From positions 1,240,001-1,304,000 of the forward strand of contig OZ251230.1 of the NCBI GenBank assembly GCA_965240325.2: a stretch of DNA of 64,000 nt, written 5' to 3'. The stretch comes from Rebecca billardiae RCC1528 (Eukaryota; Haptophyta). The position numbers and the translations under genes were made by a program. Below, piece by piece: positions 51,667 to 63,227 of this stretch. The stretch's first letter is position 1. Each line of letters opens with the position of its first letter. The notes under the pieces are model-generated. The model made no database searches and was not told where the DNA came from. It saw only the letters and a list, made by a program, of their open reading frames with translations.

Positions 51667-54470
51667 CCGAGCGCGGCCGCGCCGCGCGCGCCGCTGGCCT
51701 CGCCCTTGCCGCCGAGCGCGGCGGCGGCGGCGCTCCCGCCGCCGCCCACGTCCGCGCGGCCGTGCGGCTCGGTGAGCGCCTCGAGCAGCGCGTCTGCGAA
51801 CCTCGGCACCCTGAAGAAGCAGATCGCGATGATGAACGAGTGGAACGTGGGCTGTTGCTCCAGCATGTCGCCGTGGTGCAGCCCGTTGAGCGCGGTCGCG
51901 AGCAACCGATACAGCAGCTCGACGTGCAGCCGGATAATCTCGGCGGGGAGTCCGGCGCCGTCCGGGCCGAGCTCGTCGAGGACGAGCTGGTTGAGCTCGC
52001 CGCGGCGCAGCACGCGCTGCAGCGTCGTGTAGCACCGCGTGCGCATCGAGTAGCGCACCACCGGCACCGCGTGCAGCAGCCGCAGCGCGAACGCGAGCAG
52101 CATCGCCTGCGAGTCGTGCAGCGACGACGACGACGCGTACACGAACGAGATGAAGGACTCCTTGTGCGAGAGCTCGAGCAGGCGGTCGACGTCGTCGAAC
52201 GTCGCGCCGAGCTGCTGGTCCGTGCACCCCGCCGCGCCCGCGCCGATCTGCGCGAGCAGCCGCTCGCACATGACGTGCAGCTCGCGCGGCTCAGACGCGG
52301 CCGCAATGTCTGTGTGCTGGCCGAGCGGGGAGACTAACGAGGACCAGAGGGAGGAGATGGCGGAGGAGGGGCCGCGGCGGGCGCCGAGCTCGGGGGCGGC
52401 GGCGTTCCGGTGCCGCGGCAGGATCACCGTGCACACCTGCCGCAGCACGCCGCCCTCCGAGAGCGTGCCCGACAGCAGCTGCGAGAAGAGCGGCGGCCGC
52501 TCGAACCGAAGCCGGCCCGTCACGCGGCCGGCGCGCACGCCCTTCAGCCAGAGGTCCTCGACGAAGGTGGCGGCGAGGTCGGGCAGCTCGTCGGCGTCCG
52601 CGGCGGCACCGCCGGGCTCGACGCCGCCCTCGCCCTCCGCCACCGCGCCGCCCGCGCCGCTGTCGCTGTCCCCGTCCGCCGGGACGACGGCCACGGCCGC
52701 GCCGCTGGTCGCCGCCCCCCTGCCTGCCGAGCCGCGCGCGGGCGCGCGCACCGAGCGGTTGAAGAGCTTCTCGAGCGTGAGCCAGCACAGCGCGGACTGG
52801 CGGCCGGTGCGGAAGCGCTGCTCCATCGACAGCGAGTCCTGGTACGGCTTCGCCGCCGCGCCCGCGCCCGCCGCGCCGCCCGCCGCCGCCGCGCCCGCCG
52901 CGTCGCCCTCCGCGTCCACGTCCGCGGTCAGCTGGAGCCGCACCGTACCGTACATGAGCTCTTCGAAGTAGCCGAAGGAGGAGATGGGCGGCAGGTCGTC
53001 CGGGCCGTCCCAGCCCACGCGCACGTACAGCTTGCCGTCCTCCGCCGCCACGGGCGCCACGGCCGCATGCCGCTCGGCCATCATGGGCGACACCTGCGGC
53101 GTTGCGTGCATCGAGCCGCCAGCGCCGGCCACACTGCCGGCTCGGGGGCGGCCGTCCTCCGAGGCCGAGGCCGCGCTCGGCGCGGTGTGGGCGTTGGTGC
53201 CGTTGGCGATCGTCGTCGTCGACGTCGTCGGGGTGGGCGCCGCCGCCGCCGATGCCGCCGCCGCCGCCGCCGCCGACGCCGCGATCGACGACGTCGACGA
53301 GTGCGAGCGCGACATGGGCGGCGAGCTGGGCAGCGAGGCGCTGTGATGCATGAGCGCATCGACGGAGCTGCGCCTGAACACCTGCGGCGGCGGCGGCTGG
53401 GCCGCGTCGTCCGCGGCGCCGGAGGCGCGCTCGACGGCGCTGCTGCGCGAAGAGCCGCCGCCGTCGGCCGCGACGGCGCTCGAGACCAGCCGCAGCTCCT
53501 TGGGCACCTCCGAGACGAAGAGCGTGTCCGCCACCATCTGCTTCTGCGAGAGGCGGTAAGTGAGCCGTGTCGTGCGCGTGCGGCGGTCCAGCCACAGCTT
53601 GCGCTGCGCGCGCAGCCAGGAGGAGCTGCCCGCGGCGGGCGCGCCGCCGTCGGCGCCCACCCCGAGCAGCTGCTCCAGCGCGATCGAGTCGAGCGGCAGC
53701 ACGAACTCCAGCGCCTCCAGCCGCACCACCCACGCGCGGTGCTCGCCGAACAGCAGCCGGAACGCGACGCGGCCGACCGGCGAGCCGTCCGCGGGCGAGC
53801 GCAGCTCGTGGTCGTGCGAGCGCGGGCCCGTGGCGCAGGTCCAGAGCGAGGGGCTCGCGCGGCCGACCACGCGGTCGGGCACGCCCGGCGCGCGCTCCAC
53901 GCACGACACGGCGAGGCTCCAGCCGCGCAGCGCGGACGCGGACGCGCTGAGCGCGACGCGGAACGCTTCATCCCATACGAGCTCGGCGCTGCCGTCGACG
54001 GCGGCGGTCTCGAGCTGGACGAGCGGGCCCAGCTCGAAGCGGAGGAAGTGGCACGCCCGCGCGCGCGGCGGCTCCTGCAGGTTGAGGTGCGCGTGCAGCG
54101 AGCTGATCTCCGCCTGCAGCTCGAGCGGCACGTCCGCCTCGTGCGCCGAGAGCGAGGGCTCCTCGCTGCGCGCCGCGGGCGGGGAGCCGCCGCCGTTGAC
54201 GCGCGGCGCGGTGGTCCACTGCTTGCCGTGCTGGGCGAGCGGCTGCGGCTCCGAGGCACCCTCCTCCGACGGCCGGCGCGAGATGCCCAGCACGCGCTTC
54301 TTCAGCACGCGCACGAGCAGCCGCACGACGCTCACCCACACGACGTCCCACAGCGGGCCGAGGAAGAGGCGCCACGCGACGAGCAGCGCGATGACGCGCA
54401 CGAGCGGCGGGAGGCGCCGCGTCGTGGGGGCCAGCGCGCCGGCGCCGGGCGGCGCCTGCGCGGCGGGCAT
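50039..54470 (-). CDS. Very large DUF1765 (UPF0592)-like membrane-associated protein, 2 exons
   Basis: Exons 54470-51094 and 50942-50039, intron GTGAGC...CCCAG in phase 2, 1426 aa. The N-terminus has a hydrophobic hairpin-like segment (LVRVIALLVAWRLFLGPLWD, then VVWVSVVRLLV). Next is a C2-like beta-rich region (CHFLRFELGPLVQLETAAVD, with LVWDEAFRVAL). Long Ala/Gly/Ser-rich disordered inserts follow, including a poly-Gly/poly-Ala tract at about residues 940-990. Exon 1's end and exon 2 carry the DUF1765-type helical region: SVFTRIVLLKTSLHDVGGVS, SAFDFEFLFDAIRVLLEGEQ, LLKTIEFLYTGFDLL, FFFKLFLHWSPNVRRFFHHL. Members occur in fungi, oomycetes and animals; their function is not established. The family call rests on this C-terminal pattern only. 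Confidence 0.75.
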
Positions 54471-54913
54471 CCGGCCCAACAGCAAGGTAGGACCGACCAC
54501 TCGCCACCGACAGCTCGACCAGCGCGCGCTTGCGAGAGCGCTGCGACCGCCACCGTGGTTTCTGAGCTCGCGATTTTCCCGCGGCTGGCGCGGGAGCGGC
54601 GCTGGACTTTCAAAGTTTTTCTCGAGCCAAGGAGGGCCGGGGGGGGGGTCCGGCTGCAGGACAAAAGGATTGGACGTTTCGGTCCGGCTATCTCGTGCCG
54701 CGAGCTCCGTACTCCGGTGTCCCTGACGAATGCTGACGACGCACTGTGATTGGGCAACCCTGCTGCGGGCTCATCGCCGCTACATCACGAACCGGCAGCC
54801 CTGCTGCTTTCAAGCGAAAAAGAGAAGGAAAGTACAAATTCTTCCGGTCCAGCATTTCGTCAGCCAGCAAGCGCGTACCAGAAGATGCGAATCGTTATTG
54901 GTCACGAGGCGTA
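54471..54913. promoter_or_regulatory. Inferred divergent promoter region
   Basis: 443 bp between start codons of the DUF1765-like gene and the DEAD-box gene, with two upstream open stretches lacking domain support. No core motif identified. Confidence 0.35.
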
Positions 54914-55865
54914 ATGCCGTCCAGCCACGCGTCGATGAGGTTAGGCGCCGTCCTCGCGCTCGCGCTCGTGCCGGCGGCCGTGGGCTTCGCCGGTGCGCGG
55001 GTCAGCGCGGTCCAGACGTGCCCGACGCGTCCCGCCGTCCGGCGCTCCGCCGCGCTCGCGTCGTCGACGCTCGAGGAGACGGACATTGTGCCGCCGCCGT
55101 TGAACGGCGCGTCCAAGCCGGAAGTGCCCGAGGCGCCGCCACGCGCCTCCCGCAGCCCGAGGGGGCGGGTGGGCAGCTGGGAGCGCATCGCGGACGACGA
55201 TAAGCCGCCCATGGACTCCGCTCCCATCTCGCCGAAGATCATCTCCATCCTCGCGGAGCGCGGCATCACGCACATGACGCCCATCCAGGTGAGCGCGCGC
55301 ACGCGCCGCGGCCCTCGCCGCGCGGGCGCTCGCGCCGCCCGCACGCAGTGCGCTCACGCCCGCGAGCCCTCGGCGCACCCCCTCCCCCGCCGCGTCCAGT
55401 CCGGCGTCTTTGACCACATCTTCACCGGCCGCGACGTGCTCGCTCGCTCGCGCACGGGCACGGGCAAGACGCTCGCGTTCGCGCTGCCGATTGTGGAGTC
55501 GATCGCCAAGCAGGAGGTGGCGCGCGTGCGCTCGGGCGCGCCGCTGGCCGTCGTCCTCGTGCCCACGCGCGAGCTCGCCAAGCAGGTCGCGAGGGAGTTC
55601 GAGACCATCTCCGCCGCGCACCGCCTGTCGACGGTCGCAATCTACGGCGGCGCGCCGATGGGCCCTCAGGTCCGCGAGCTGCGCCGTGGCGCGCACATCG
55701 TGGTCGGCACGCCCGGCCGGATGCTCGACCATCTCAACGAGGGCACGCTTGACCTCTCCGACATCCAGCACGCCGTCCTGGACGAGGTGCGCGCGTGCGC
55801 GCGCGCGCGCGCGCGCGCGCGCCACACGGCCGCGCTCGCGCTCACGCCGCACCGCTGCCCGCCTC

Positions 55866-55902
<37 letters not shown>

Positions 55903-57688
55903 GCGCAGGCGGACGAGATGCTCGATATGGGCTTCGCCGACGACGTCGCGGCGATCCTCGACGCCGGCCCTCCCGCGGGCGAGCGCCAGATGCTCCTCTT
56001 CTCCGCCACCACGCCGCCCTTCATTCAGAAGCTCGTGCGCGTGCACATGCGCAACGAGCTGCAGCTGGACGCGGTCGGCACCGACAGCGGGCCCAAGACG
56101 GCGACGACGGTGGAGCACGTGGCGGTGCTCGCGCCCGAGCGGAACGAGCACCGGCCGGCCGTGCTCCGCGACGTGCTCACCGTCCACGGCCGCGGCGCCA
56201 AGCGCGTCATCGTCTTCACCGAGACGAAGCGCGACTGCGACGAGCTGGTCACCGGCCGCCAGCTCGGCACGCTCTCGGCGGCGGCGCTGCACGGCGACGT
56301 GCAGCAGCAGCAGCGCGAGACGACGATGCGCAACTTCCGCGAGGGCAAGTTCACGGTGCTCGTCGCGACGGACGTCGCCGCGCGCGGCATCGACGTCGCC
56401 GGCGTCGACCTCGTCATCAGCTACCACGTGCCGATGGCGACGGAGTCGTACGTGCACCGGTCGGGCCGCACCGGCCGCGCGGGCAACCTGGGCAAGTCGA
56501 TCATCCTGTACAACGAGGGGCGGTGGGGCATGCTGGCGAAGATCGAGCGCGAGTGCCAGTTCAAGTTCAAGCGCGTCGGCCCGCCCTCGCCCGAGGCGGT
56601 CATCGCCGCCGCCGCGCACAACCTTCCCTCGCTCATCTCGGCAGTGGACGCGGACGTGCTGCCGCACTTCGCGCCCGCCGCGCGCCAGATCCTGGAGGAG
56701 GCCAAGGCGGACGAGGGCGCGCTCGAGGAGCGGTGCGCGCCGCGCGCGCGCGCGCGTTGCGCGGGGAAGGGCGAGGGTGGTGTGGGCGCACGCGGGAGAC
56801 CTCGGCGCGCGCCGCCGCGCTCGGCCCGCCGGTCCGCGGCGCTCGGACGCTCACCGCGCACCGTTGCGACGCCCACCCGCGCCGCGCCCTCGCCCGCCGC
56901 GCAGGCTCGCCGCGGCGCTTGCATGCGTCGCAGGGATCACCGCCTTCGAGCCGCGCTCGATCCTCACGGGCCGGCCGCACATGCGCACGATGCAGGTGCG
57001 CGTCTCGACGGAGGGCCCCAGGCTGACCGTCGGCGGTGTGATCGGCTCTGTCAAGCGCGTCGCCGGGCCGGTCGTCGCCGAGTCGGTCGGCAAGGTGCGG
57101 CTGTGCGAAGACGCGCACTCGGCCGTGTTCGACATGCCGAGCCAGGTCGCGGCCGAGCTGCTCGAGCGCGTGCAGGCGCTGGCTGGCGGCGCCGAGGAGC
57201 TCGAGGTGGAGGAGGAGGTCTTTGCCGGCGCGGACGACGACGAGCGCGCGCCCGCGCGCCGCGACTTTGGCCGCGACGGCCCGATGCCCGAGATCAGCGC
57301 CTGCACCGAGCTGCCCGTGCTGAGCACGCGCGGCTTTGGCGATCGCGACAATAAGTTTGGAGGCGGCGGCGGCGGCGGCGGCCGCTTCCGCCGTGGTGGC
57401 GGCGGCGGCGGCTACGGCGGCGGCGGCGGCGGCGGGTGGGGCGGCGACCGGCGCCGCAGCTACAGCGCTGGCGGCGGCGGCGGCGGCGGCCGCTCGTACG
57501 GCTCGGACCGTCGCCCGCGCGGCGGCGGCGAGGGTGACGGTCGCGCCCGCTCGTACGGCGGCGGTGGCGGTGGCGGCGGCCGCTCGTACGGCGGCGGCGG
57601 CGGCCGCTCGTACGGCGGCGGTGGGGGCCGCTCCTATGGCGGCGGCGGCGGTGGGGGCGGCGGCCGTGGCTGGGAGTCCTCGGGCGGG

Positions 57689-57744
<56 letters not shown>

Positions 57745-57772
57745 CGGCGGCGGCGGCCGTGGCTGGGAGTAA
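54914..57772 (+). CDS. Plastid-type DEAD-box RNA helicase with Gly-rich tail, 4 exons
   Basis: Exons 54914-55288, 55400-55786, 55909-56732 and 56905-57772; introns GTGAGC, GTGCGC, GTGCGC donors, all ending AG, 817 aa. Presequence: signal peptide MRLGAVLALALVPAAV with a GFAGARV site, then a transit-like stretch. Motifs in order: Q-motif GITHMTPIQ, I (SRTGTGKT), Ia (VPTREL), Ib (TPGRML), II (DEAD), III (FSATTP), IV (VIVFTETK), V (VATDVAARGIDVAG), VI (HRSGRTGRAG). Intron 2 falls inside motif II, between DE and AD. A GUCT-like domain (GITAFEPRSILTGRPHMRTM) follows, then about 140 residues of Gly runs punctuated by RSYGGGGG, an RGG-like RNA-binding tail. The layout matches RH3/DDX21-type helicases of ribosome assembly and plastid intron splicing. 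The encoded Gly tract is repeat-unstable. Confidence 0.93.
57351..57772 (+). repeat. GGC-rich repeats encoding the helicase Gly/Arg/Tyr tail
   Basis: GGCGGC runs separated by CGCTCGTACGGC-like units, coding for G5-9 blocks with RSYG. Length is likely polymorphic. Confidence 0.85.
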
Positions 57773-58373
57773 GGTGGGCGCACGCACCCCCTCAACAACG
57801 CCACGGCGGAGGGCCGCTCTGCGCGCCATCGCATCGCGCGCGGCGGCTCTCACTCGCCCCCTCGAGATCTGTCCTCCTCAGTCCGTCCTGCACCCTCGGC
57901 GCGTGCCGCCCGAGCTGTCGTCGTGGTGCGCCCTTGCGTATGTTCTGTCTTTGGTTCTTCCTGCATCCCGGCACACAACGTGTTGACCCTGCCTGTGGCG
58001 TGGCCGTTGCGGATCGCGCACCGCTGCGCTGCCGTGTGGACGTGATACGCGCGGCACGCGCATGATGGAGCCTTGTGCTGTGCGCAGCCGGGCAGCTCCA
58101 TGCGTGCATGGCCAATCGAGCGCGCTTGATTTCAGGCAATATGCCCGTCCGCATCCTGCCTCCTGGCTGGTATCGTGGCGCGGCCCGGCCGTCCGTGCGG
58201 TGCTGAGTGACCGTGCAGGCTGCAGCAGCCGGCCGTGGCCACGGCCGGACGACAGCCCGTGGTGCCAGCTGACAGTTGCGGAGGCGGATGCTGCCGGCGC
58301 AGCCACTCGCACGGTGGGCTGATCACGCTCCGCCTGAGCGCTGCGGCGGTGCGCGCATTCGATGTACATCATC

Positions 58374-58422
<49 letters not shown>

Positions 58423-59561
58423 TGACGCTTGCTGACCGTTATGGGCGTTGGCCATCCGGCACTCCGCACTCATGACTCAGCTCCGTCCCGGAAATTCTAT
58501 ATATACACGGTAACCGGGCCCGCGGACGTAACTATGCTGATGAGTAGACTATGCGCTCAGTCTATCAGTATTACTAGCCCGAGACTCACGACTCGTCACC
58601 TGACCGAGTGACCGGCGCTCACGGCTGCAGTCACGACAGGCCACAGGGGGCGGGTCAAGACTCAAGTGGTCAACCGTCAGTAGCCCGAGCAGAGTCGCTG
58701 AGATGCGGACGACCACTCCGTCACTGTCGTCTATGTGAGTGACAGTGTCACTGCTAAGGCACAGACTCAGAGACACAGTACGCCGCCGCCGGCTGTACGG
58801 CGCAGCTTCCAGCTACTAAGTACTATCATGTATACGACCAGTCACGGTGCCTGTCGGTGCCGCGGTGCGACTGCGGCAGTTATTTCAGACGACAATCCGC
58901 ATCATCATGTGATGAATCCACGGTCGCCCTCTTGGCGCCACAGGACCAGGGCGTCCAAGTGGCGTCCGACTACAGGTCACAGGCCGTCGCCGTGGGTGTC
59001 GGGTGTCCGGTGTGAGTGCCGTGACTACTGACTGCGACCGCGTCCGCGTGAATCGCGTCACGACCCACTGACCGCTGCTCATTGTCATTGACTACGATGA
59101 TTGACATTGATGCGTAGTAGTATTCACTAGTATAGTCGTCGTCGTCATTTTAAAATCATCAGTCGTGCTGCCAATTATCACGACTGACGAACGAAGTAAG
59201 CACGGCCACGAGTCACAACCATGTGGCAGTCACTACACCGCGCAGACTCACACGGACAGTCGTAGTCGAGTATTCTGCACGCTGATCCGAGAGCCCGCCG
59301 ATAAATGACTGCACGAATATATAGTAATATACGTATATATATGCATATTCTGTGACGGGCGGTCCCGGGCTGAGCGTTCCGAGCTTGATGTCAAACAATG
59401 CCGCCCGTGTCGGCTCGCGTCGGTGTGGCCGAGGCCGCTGCGCCCGGCCTGCGCCCACAAATGAGTAGTAGGTGAAGGGACGTATTCTCAGCAGCGACTG
59501 CAGCAAGTATGTTTCCCGAGCTCTATAAACGAGTAGCTTTGGGCTGTTGGGCGTGGGTCGC
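57773..59561. other. Intergenic, microsatellite-bearing
   Basis: A (TA)n tract (58377-58419) and AT-richer sequence with short inverted repeats; no gene recognised. Confidence 0.55.
58377..58419. repeat. (TA)n microsatellite, about 21 units
   Basis: Alternating TA, as at 4178. Confidence 0.97.
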
Positions 59562-59951
59562 TCAGCCTGCAGCCGAGTTGGGCGCTGTGATGTGGATTGC
59601 GGCGCTGCCACATGCTACGCCATGGCCCAACATGAAGTGGTGGCCACCTCCCACGGCTGCAGGTCGTTTGGCGCCTCGGACGGCATCAAGCTCGCGACTA
59701 GATGTGAGAGAGTTCGAGTGGTGCAGATGTGGCAGCGCAGCTGCGCCGTCCACGTAACCCTCTGGCCGTCGCGGCGCCTTGTCGCGATGCATGGACGCAA
59801 GGATCCAAACTGCCTCCGCCGCACGGCGAGCGGTCTGCTCAAACTCGTCGTCGACGGCGCTCTTGCGCGCAGCGATATTGACGCGGGGGTGGTGGTGCAC
59901 AAAGGATGGTGAGTCGGCCGTGGTGGGGTACAGGTTCTCCTTCTCGCGCAT
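59562..59951 (-). CDS. Doubtful small ORF
   Basis: 129 aa from an ATG at 59951. The middle looks protein-like (SAVDDEFEQTARRAAEAVWI, then LASMHRDKAPRRPEGYVD); the last 50 residues are less convincing. The plus strand is also open over much of this stretch. No domain or targeting signal. Could be one exon of a larger gene. Confidence 0.3.
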   Translation of the reverse strand: MREKENLYPTTADSPSFVHHHPRVNIAARKSAVDDEFEQTARRAAEAVWILASMHRDKAPRRPEGYVDGAAALPHLHHSNSLTSSRELDAVRGAKRPAAVGGGHHFMLGHGVACGSAAIHITAPNSAAG

Positions 59952-60438
59952 CGCCAGCCGCGTGCGGAGGAAGACGGCGCGTGTCGGGTGGACTGCAAAG
60001 GTCCAGGCCAAGATGCAACGCCGAAAGGCCGACCGGGACGGTCCGAGTCGGAAAGTGGACCCAACGACCGGCCGCGCTTTGATCTCCAGATCACCGGCCA
60101 GGCGCCAATGACGCGGAGCTTTCTCGCTTTTCTCTCGTTGGCGTTCAAGTTCCTGGTCTTCTCACATAGCGATCGGAACCGTGCTTGGAATTGTGCACTC
60201 TCAAACGCATCAAGCAGTCATCGATTTTGAGTGCGGTGACTGCCGGTGAGCGATGATATTGATTGATGATTGCGCGCAAGCCGTGGAGCCTTGGTGGCCC
60301 CTCCTCGGCTGCCCAGAGCAAGCGGACACGGAGGTCATGATGAACAGATTCCACCCGGCTCTGTCTTTTCATCATTCCTTTGATTCCGCGGCCACCGGCC
60401 ATTTCGGCTGAAACTGCCATCAAGCCGCACGCGGCGTC
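59952..60438. other. Upstream region of the coiled-coil gene
   Basis: No feature recognised. Confidence 0.45.
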
Positions 60439-62906
60439 ATGCCCGGCCCCGGCCGCGCGCCGCACCCGCCGCCGTGGTGCCTGCGCCCCGACAATGTGTC
60501 CCGCGTCGGCGGCGGGTACGACTCGGACATTGTCATGCTCTTCACCACGCGGCTCGAGACCGCCGAGAAGGCCGTCGAGGAGCTCAAGCGCGACCGTGAG
60601 CACCTGCTGACCAAGCTGCAGCACAAGGAGACACTGGTGATCGCTGCGCGCAAGGAGGCCGAGCGGCAGCGGCGGCAGAACGAGGGGGCTGAGGCGGACA
60701 CTAAGGAGAAGGTGGCAGCATGGCTCAGGTGCGTGCTCGTGGGCGTCCCCCTGCACGCGAGCCCGCTGACGTGCCACGCGCTGACACGCGCATGTGCGCG
60801 CGCGCCGTCTGCGCGCGCGCCTGCTGTCTCCGCGCGCGCAGCGTGCGCAAGCAGCTCGACCAGAAGATCCTAACTGGGCAGCAGGAGCGCGAGGCGCTGC
60901 GCGCAGACCTGGCCAGCGCCTCGACCCACCTCGTCGACGAGAAGCTGAAGACCGCCGCCGTCGAGCGTCGGCTCGCCGAGCGTGAGTCTGAGGTGGCGCG
61001 GCTGCATGCAGAGCTGCAGAGCGCGGGCAGCACGCACCTCAGCACGCACGACGAGCTGTTCGCGCACAAGGCGCGCGCGTCGGAGCTCGAAAGCGCGAGG
61101 CGTGGGCTCGAGCTGAGCCTCGAGTCCGAGCGCAGACGCGCCGCCGCCGAGAAGGCCGAGCTCGAGCGGCGCGTGGCCGAGCTGGAGGCGCAGCTCACGA
61201 CGCACTCGGGCGCGGCGATCAGCGCGCAGGTGGCGCTGGCGCGCACGGCGCAGCAGCGGCAGGGCGGCGCGAGCGAGGCGAACACGGCGCACGTCGAGGC
61301 GCTCGAGGCGGCGCGGCGCGCGCGCGCCGAGCTGGAGGTCGAGCTCACCCGCGTGCGCGCCGACGTCGCCGACTTGCGCGCCGAGCGCGATGCGGCCAGC
61401 GCTGAGGTGGCGCGCGTGCGCGCCCTGCTGCGCGACGCGGCGCGCACCGAGCGCGAGGCGCGGCTGGAGAAGGAGGATGCGGTGGCGGCGGAGCGCGGCC
61501 GGGCGGAGGCAGCCGAGCGGCGCGCAAAGCGCGCGAGCGACGAGCTCGCCGCGGCGCGCCGTCGCGAGGCCTCCCTGCGCGAGGCGGCGGCGACCGAGCT
61601 GACGGCCGCGGCCCGTGCCGCCCCCGGCGCGCTGGGCGGCGCAAGGCTGGGTGCGGCGGCGACGGAGGGCGACGCGAGCCGAGAGCGGCGGCGCGCTGGA
61701 GCGGAGACGCTCGAGCAGGTGCGCGCGGAGATGGTGCGCGAGCGCAGGCAGCACGCTAGGGCGCTCGAGGAGGCGGAGCTCCAGCTCGAGCGCGAGCGCT
61801 CCGAACGGCACACCCTCTCTCTCGAGGTGAGGCGGCTGCGCGCACAGCTGAGCGCTGTGCGCAGCGTGCGCGAGGAGCGAGCGCGCCTCCGCGGGGCTGG
61901 TGCGGAGGCCGTGGAGGAGGCGGGCGCGCAGCACGCTACGGAGCGAGGCGACGAGAGGGGCTCGGCCTCGCGGGCAGGCCGGGGGACGCGCGCAGTGCCC
62001 GTCTCGCGCGCAGGCGCGTCGCGCAGCGCGCGCGCCGGCGCCGGCGCCGGCGCCGATGCCGATGCCGCCCAGAGCACGGGCAGAGCCGGGAGCCGCCGCG
62101 CCGACGGTGGCGCGCGCGCCGAGCCGCAGCGGGCGCAGCGGCGAGACGAGCGCCCCGCGGCGTCCGCTGCCGCGGCTACTGCGGAGGCCCCTCTCCGCGC
62201 GGTGGCGGCCCCGGGCGCCGACGCTGTCGCGCCGTGGGGGCGCTCAGACGGCGTCACGTCCGCGTCTGACGACGGGGCCGAGGAGGTCCGCCGCGCGGCG
62301 GCTGGCGTTCGGCGGGCTGGCGCGGCGCGCAGAGCGGGCGAGGCGCGGCGCGGCGCTGACGACCCAACCACGGCCGCTGCGGACGCGGACGCGTCGGACG
62401 AGGACGGCGGCGGGCGGCTGCGACGTGCGGCGGGCGGCGGGCGGCACGCGGGCGGAGCGCGCAGGGCTGACGTGTCACGGCGCGGGGATCTGTCCCCGGC
62501 GGCCGCCGATGCTGCGGTGACCTCCCCAGGCACCGAGAGCGGCGAGGGCGACTGGCCAAGCCCGGTCCATCCCACGCGTGGGGCGCGCACGCGCGGCGCA
62601 CCGGCGGCGGGTGCATCAACTCGCGCATCGCCACCAGGCTCAACGCCACGCAGCGCTCGCCACCGCGGGCTGGAGCCCTCCTCCGCTTCGCGGCAGGTGG
62701 CGCGCGGGCTGGGTACACCTGGCTCCGTGCCGCGGCGGGCTGTTGGTGCAGGACGCCTCGAGTCGTGGCGCACGCCCACGCACTCGAGCGTGCGCCGGGC
62801 GCGGCTGCGCGAGCAGACGCCAGGCAGCCCGACGAGTGCGCGCACCATCCGCTCGCCGTGCAACACGTGCACCCCAGCCTCCCACCGAAAGCCGTGGAGG
62901 ATCTGA
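60439..62906 (+). CDS. Large coiled-coil protein with disordered tail, 2 exons
   Basis: Exons 60439-60728 and 60842-62906, intron GTGCGT...GCGCAG in phase 2 (WL-S-VRKQL), about 784 aa. A short N-terminus (LRPDNVSRVGGGYDSDIVML) leads into almost continuous coiled coil from residue ~30 to ~480: RLETAEKAVEELKRDREHLL, LRADLASASTHLVDEKLKTA, RVAELEAQLTTHSG, RAELEVELTRVRADVADLRA. The rest is Ala/Arg/Gly-rich and disordered, with a basic Ser/Thr-Pro tail (TPGSVPRR, RTPTHSSVRRARL, TPGSPTSARTI) that looks like a microtubule-binding or phospho-regulated region. No motor or named domain. The spacing fits a cytoskeletal or basal-body/flagellar structural protein. The tail frame after ~62000 is compositionally biased and less certain. 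Confidence 0.7.
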
Positions 62907-63227
62907 TGATTGCTAGCAGCATGGGTGCCCTCCGGAGCTCAAAGGAAACGCCTGAGAGCAGTGGCCGGGCGCCTCCCAGCTCCCGGGTTGTGATCATGCA
63001 TGCTGGCGTGCGGCGGATGGCCGCCTCGAGCTCCCGCATGTCGTCAAACGGCCACGGGAGTATCGCGCGTCAATTCGTCCGGAGCAAAACTGCGCACTGC
63101 ATCAAGCCGATCCGGGCGGGGGCGGCGGGCGCGGAGGACATGTCTAGAACGAATCCTGAGCACTGATGATGAGATTCGGCAGGGAAACACGCGGTCTTAA
63201 GGGCGCCTCTCCGTCTCGGCCGCGTGC
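62907..63227. other. Short intergenic region
   Basis: Between two plus-strand genes; no element recognised. Confidence 0.45.

Noticed and set aside
49896-54749. Very long plus-strand open frames (about 810 and 780 codons) opposite the DUF1765-like gene
   Set aside because: They are Arg/Ala/Gly-rich antisense shadows of a GC-rich coding strand; the minus strand has conserved motifs and a phase-matched intron.
60725-62872. 715-codon minus-strand open frame opposite the coiled-coil gene
   Set aside because: Ser/Arg/Ala low complexity produced by the codon bias of the plus-strand coiled coil; no domain.
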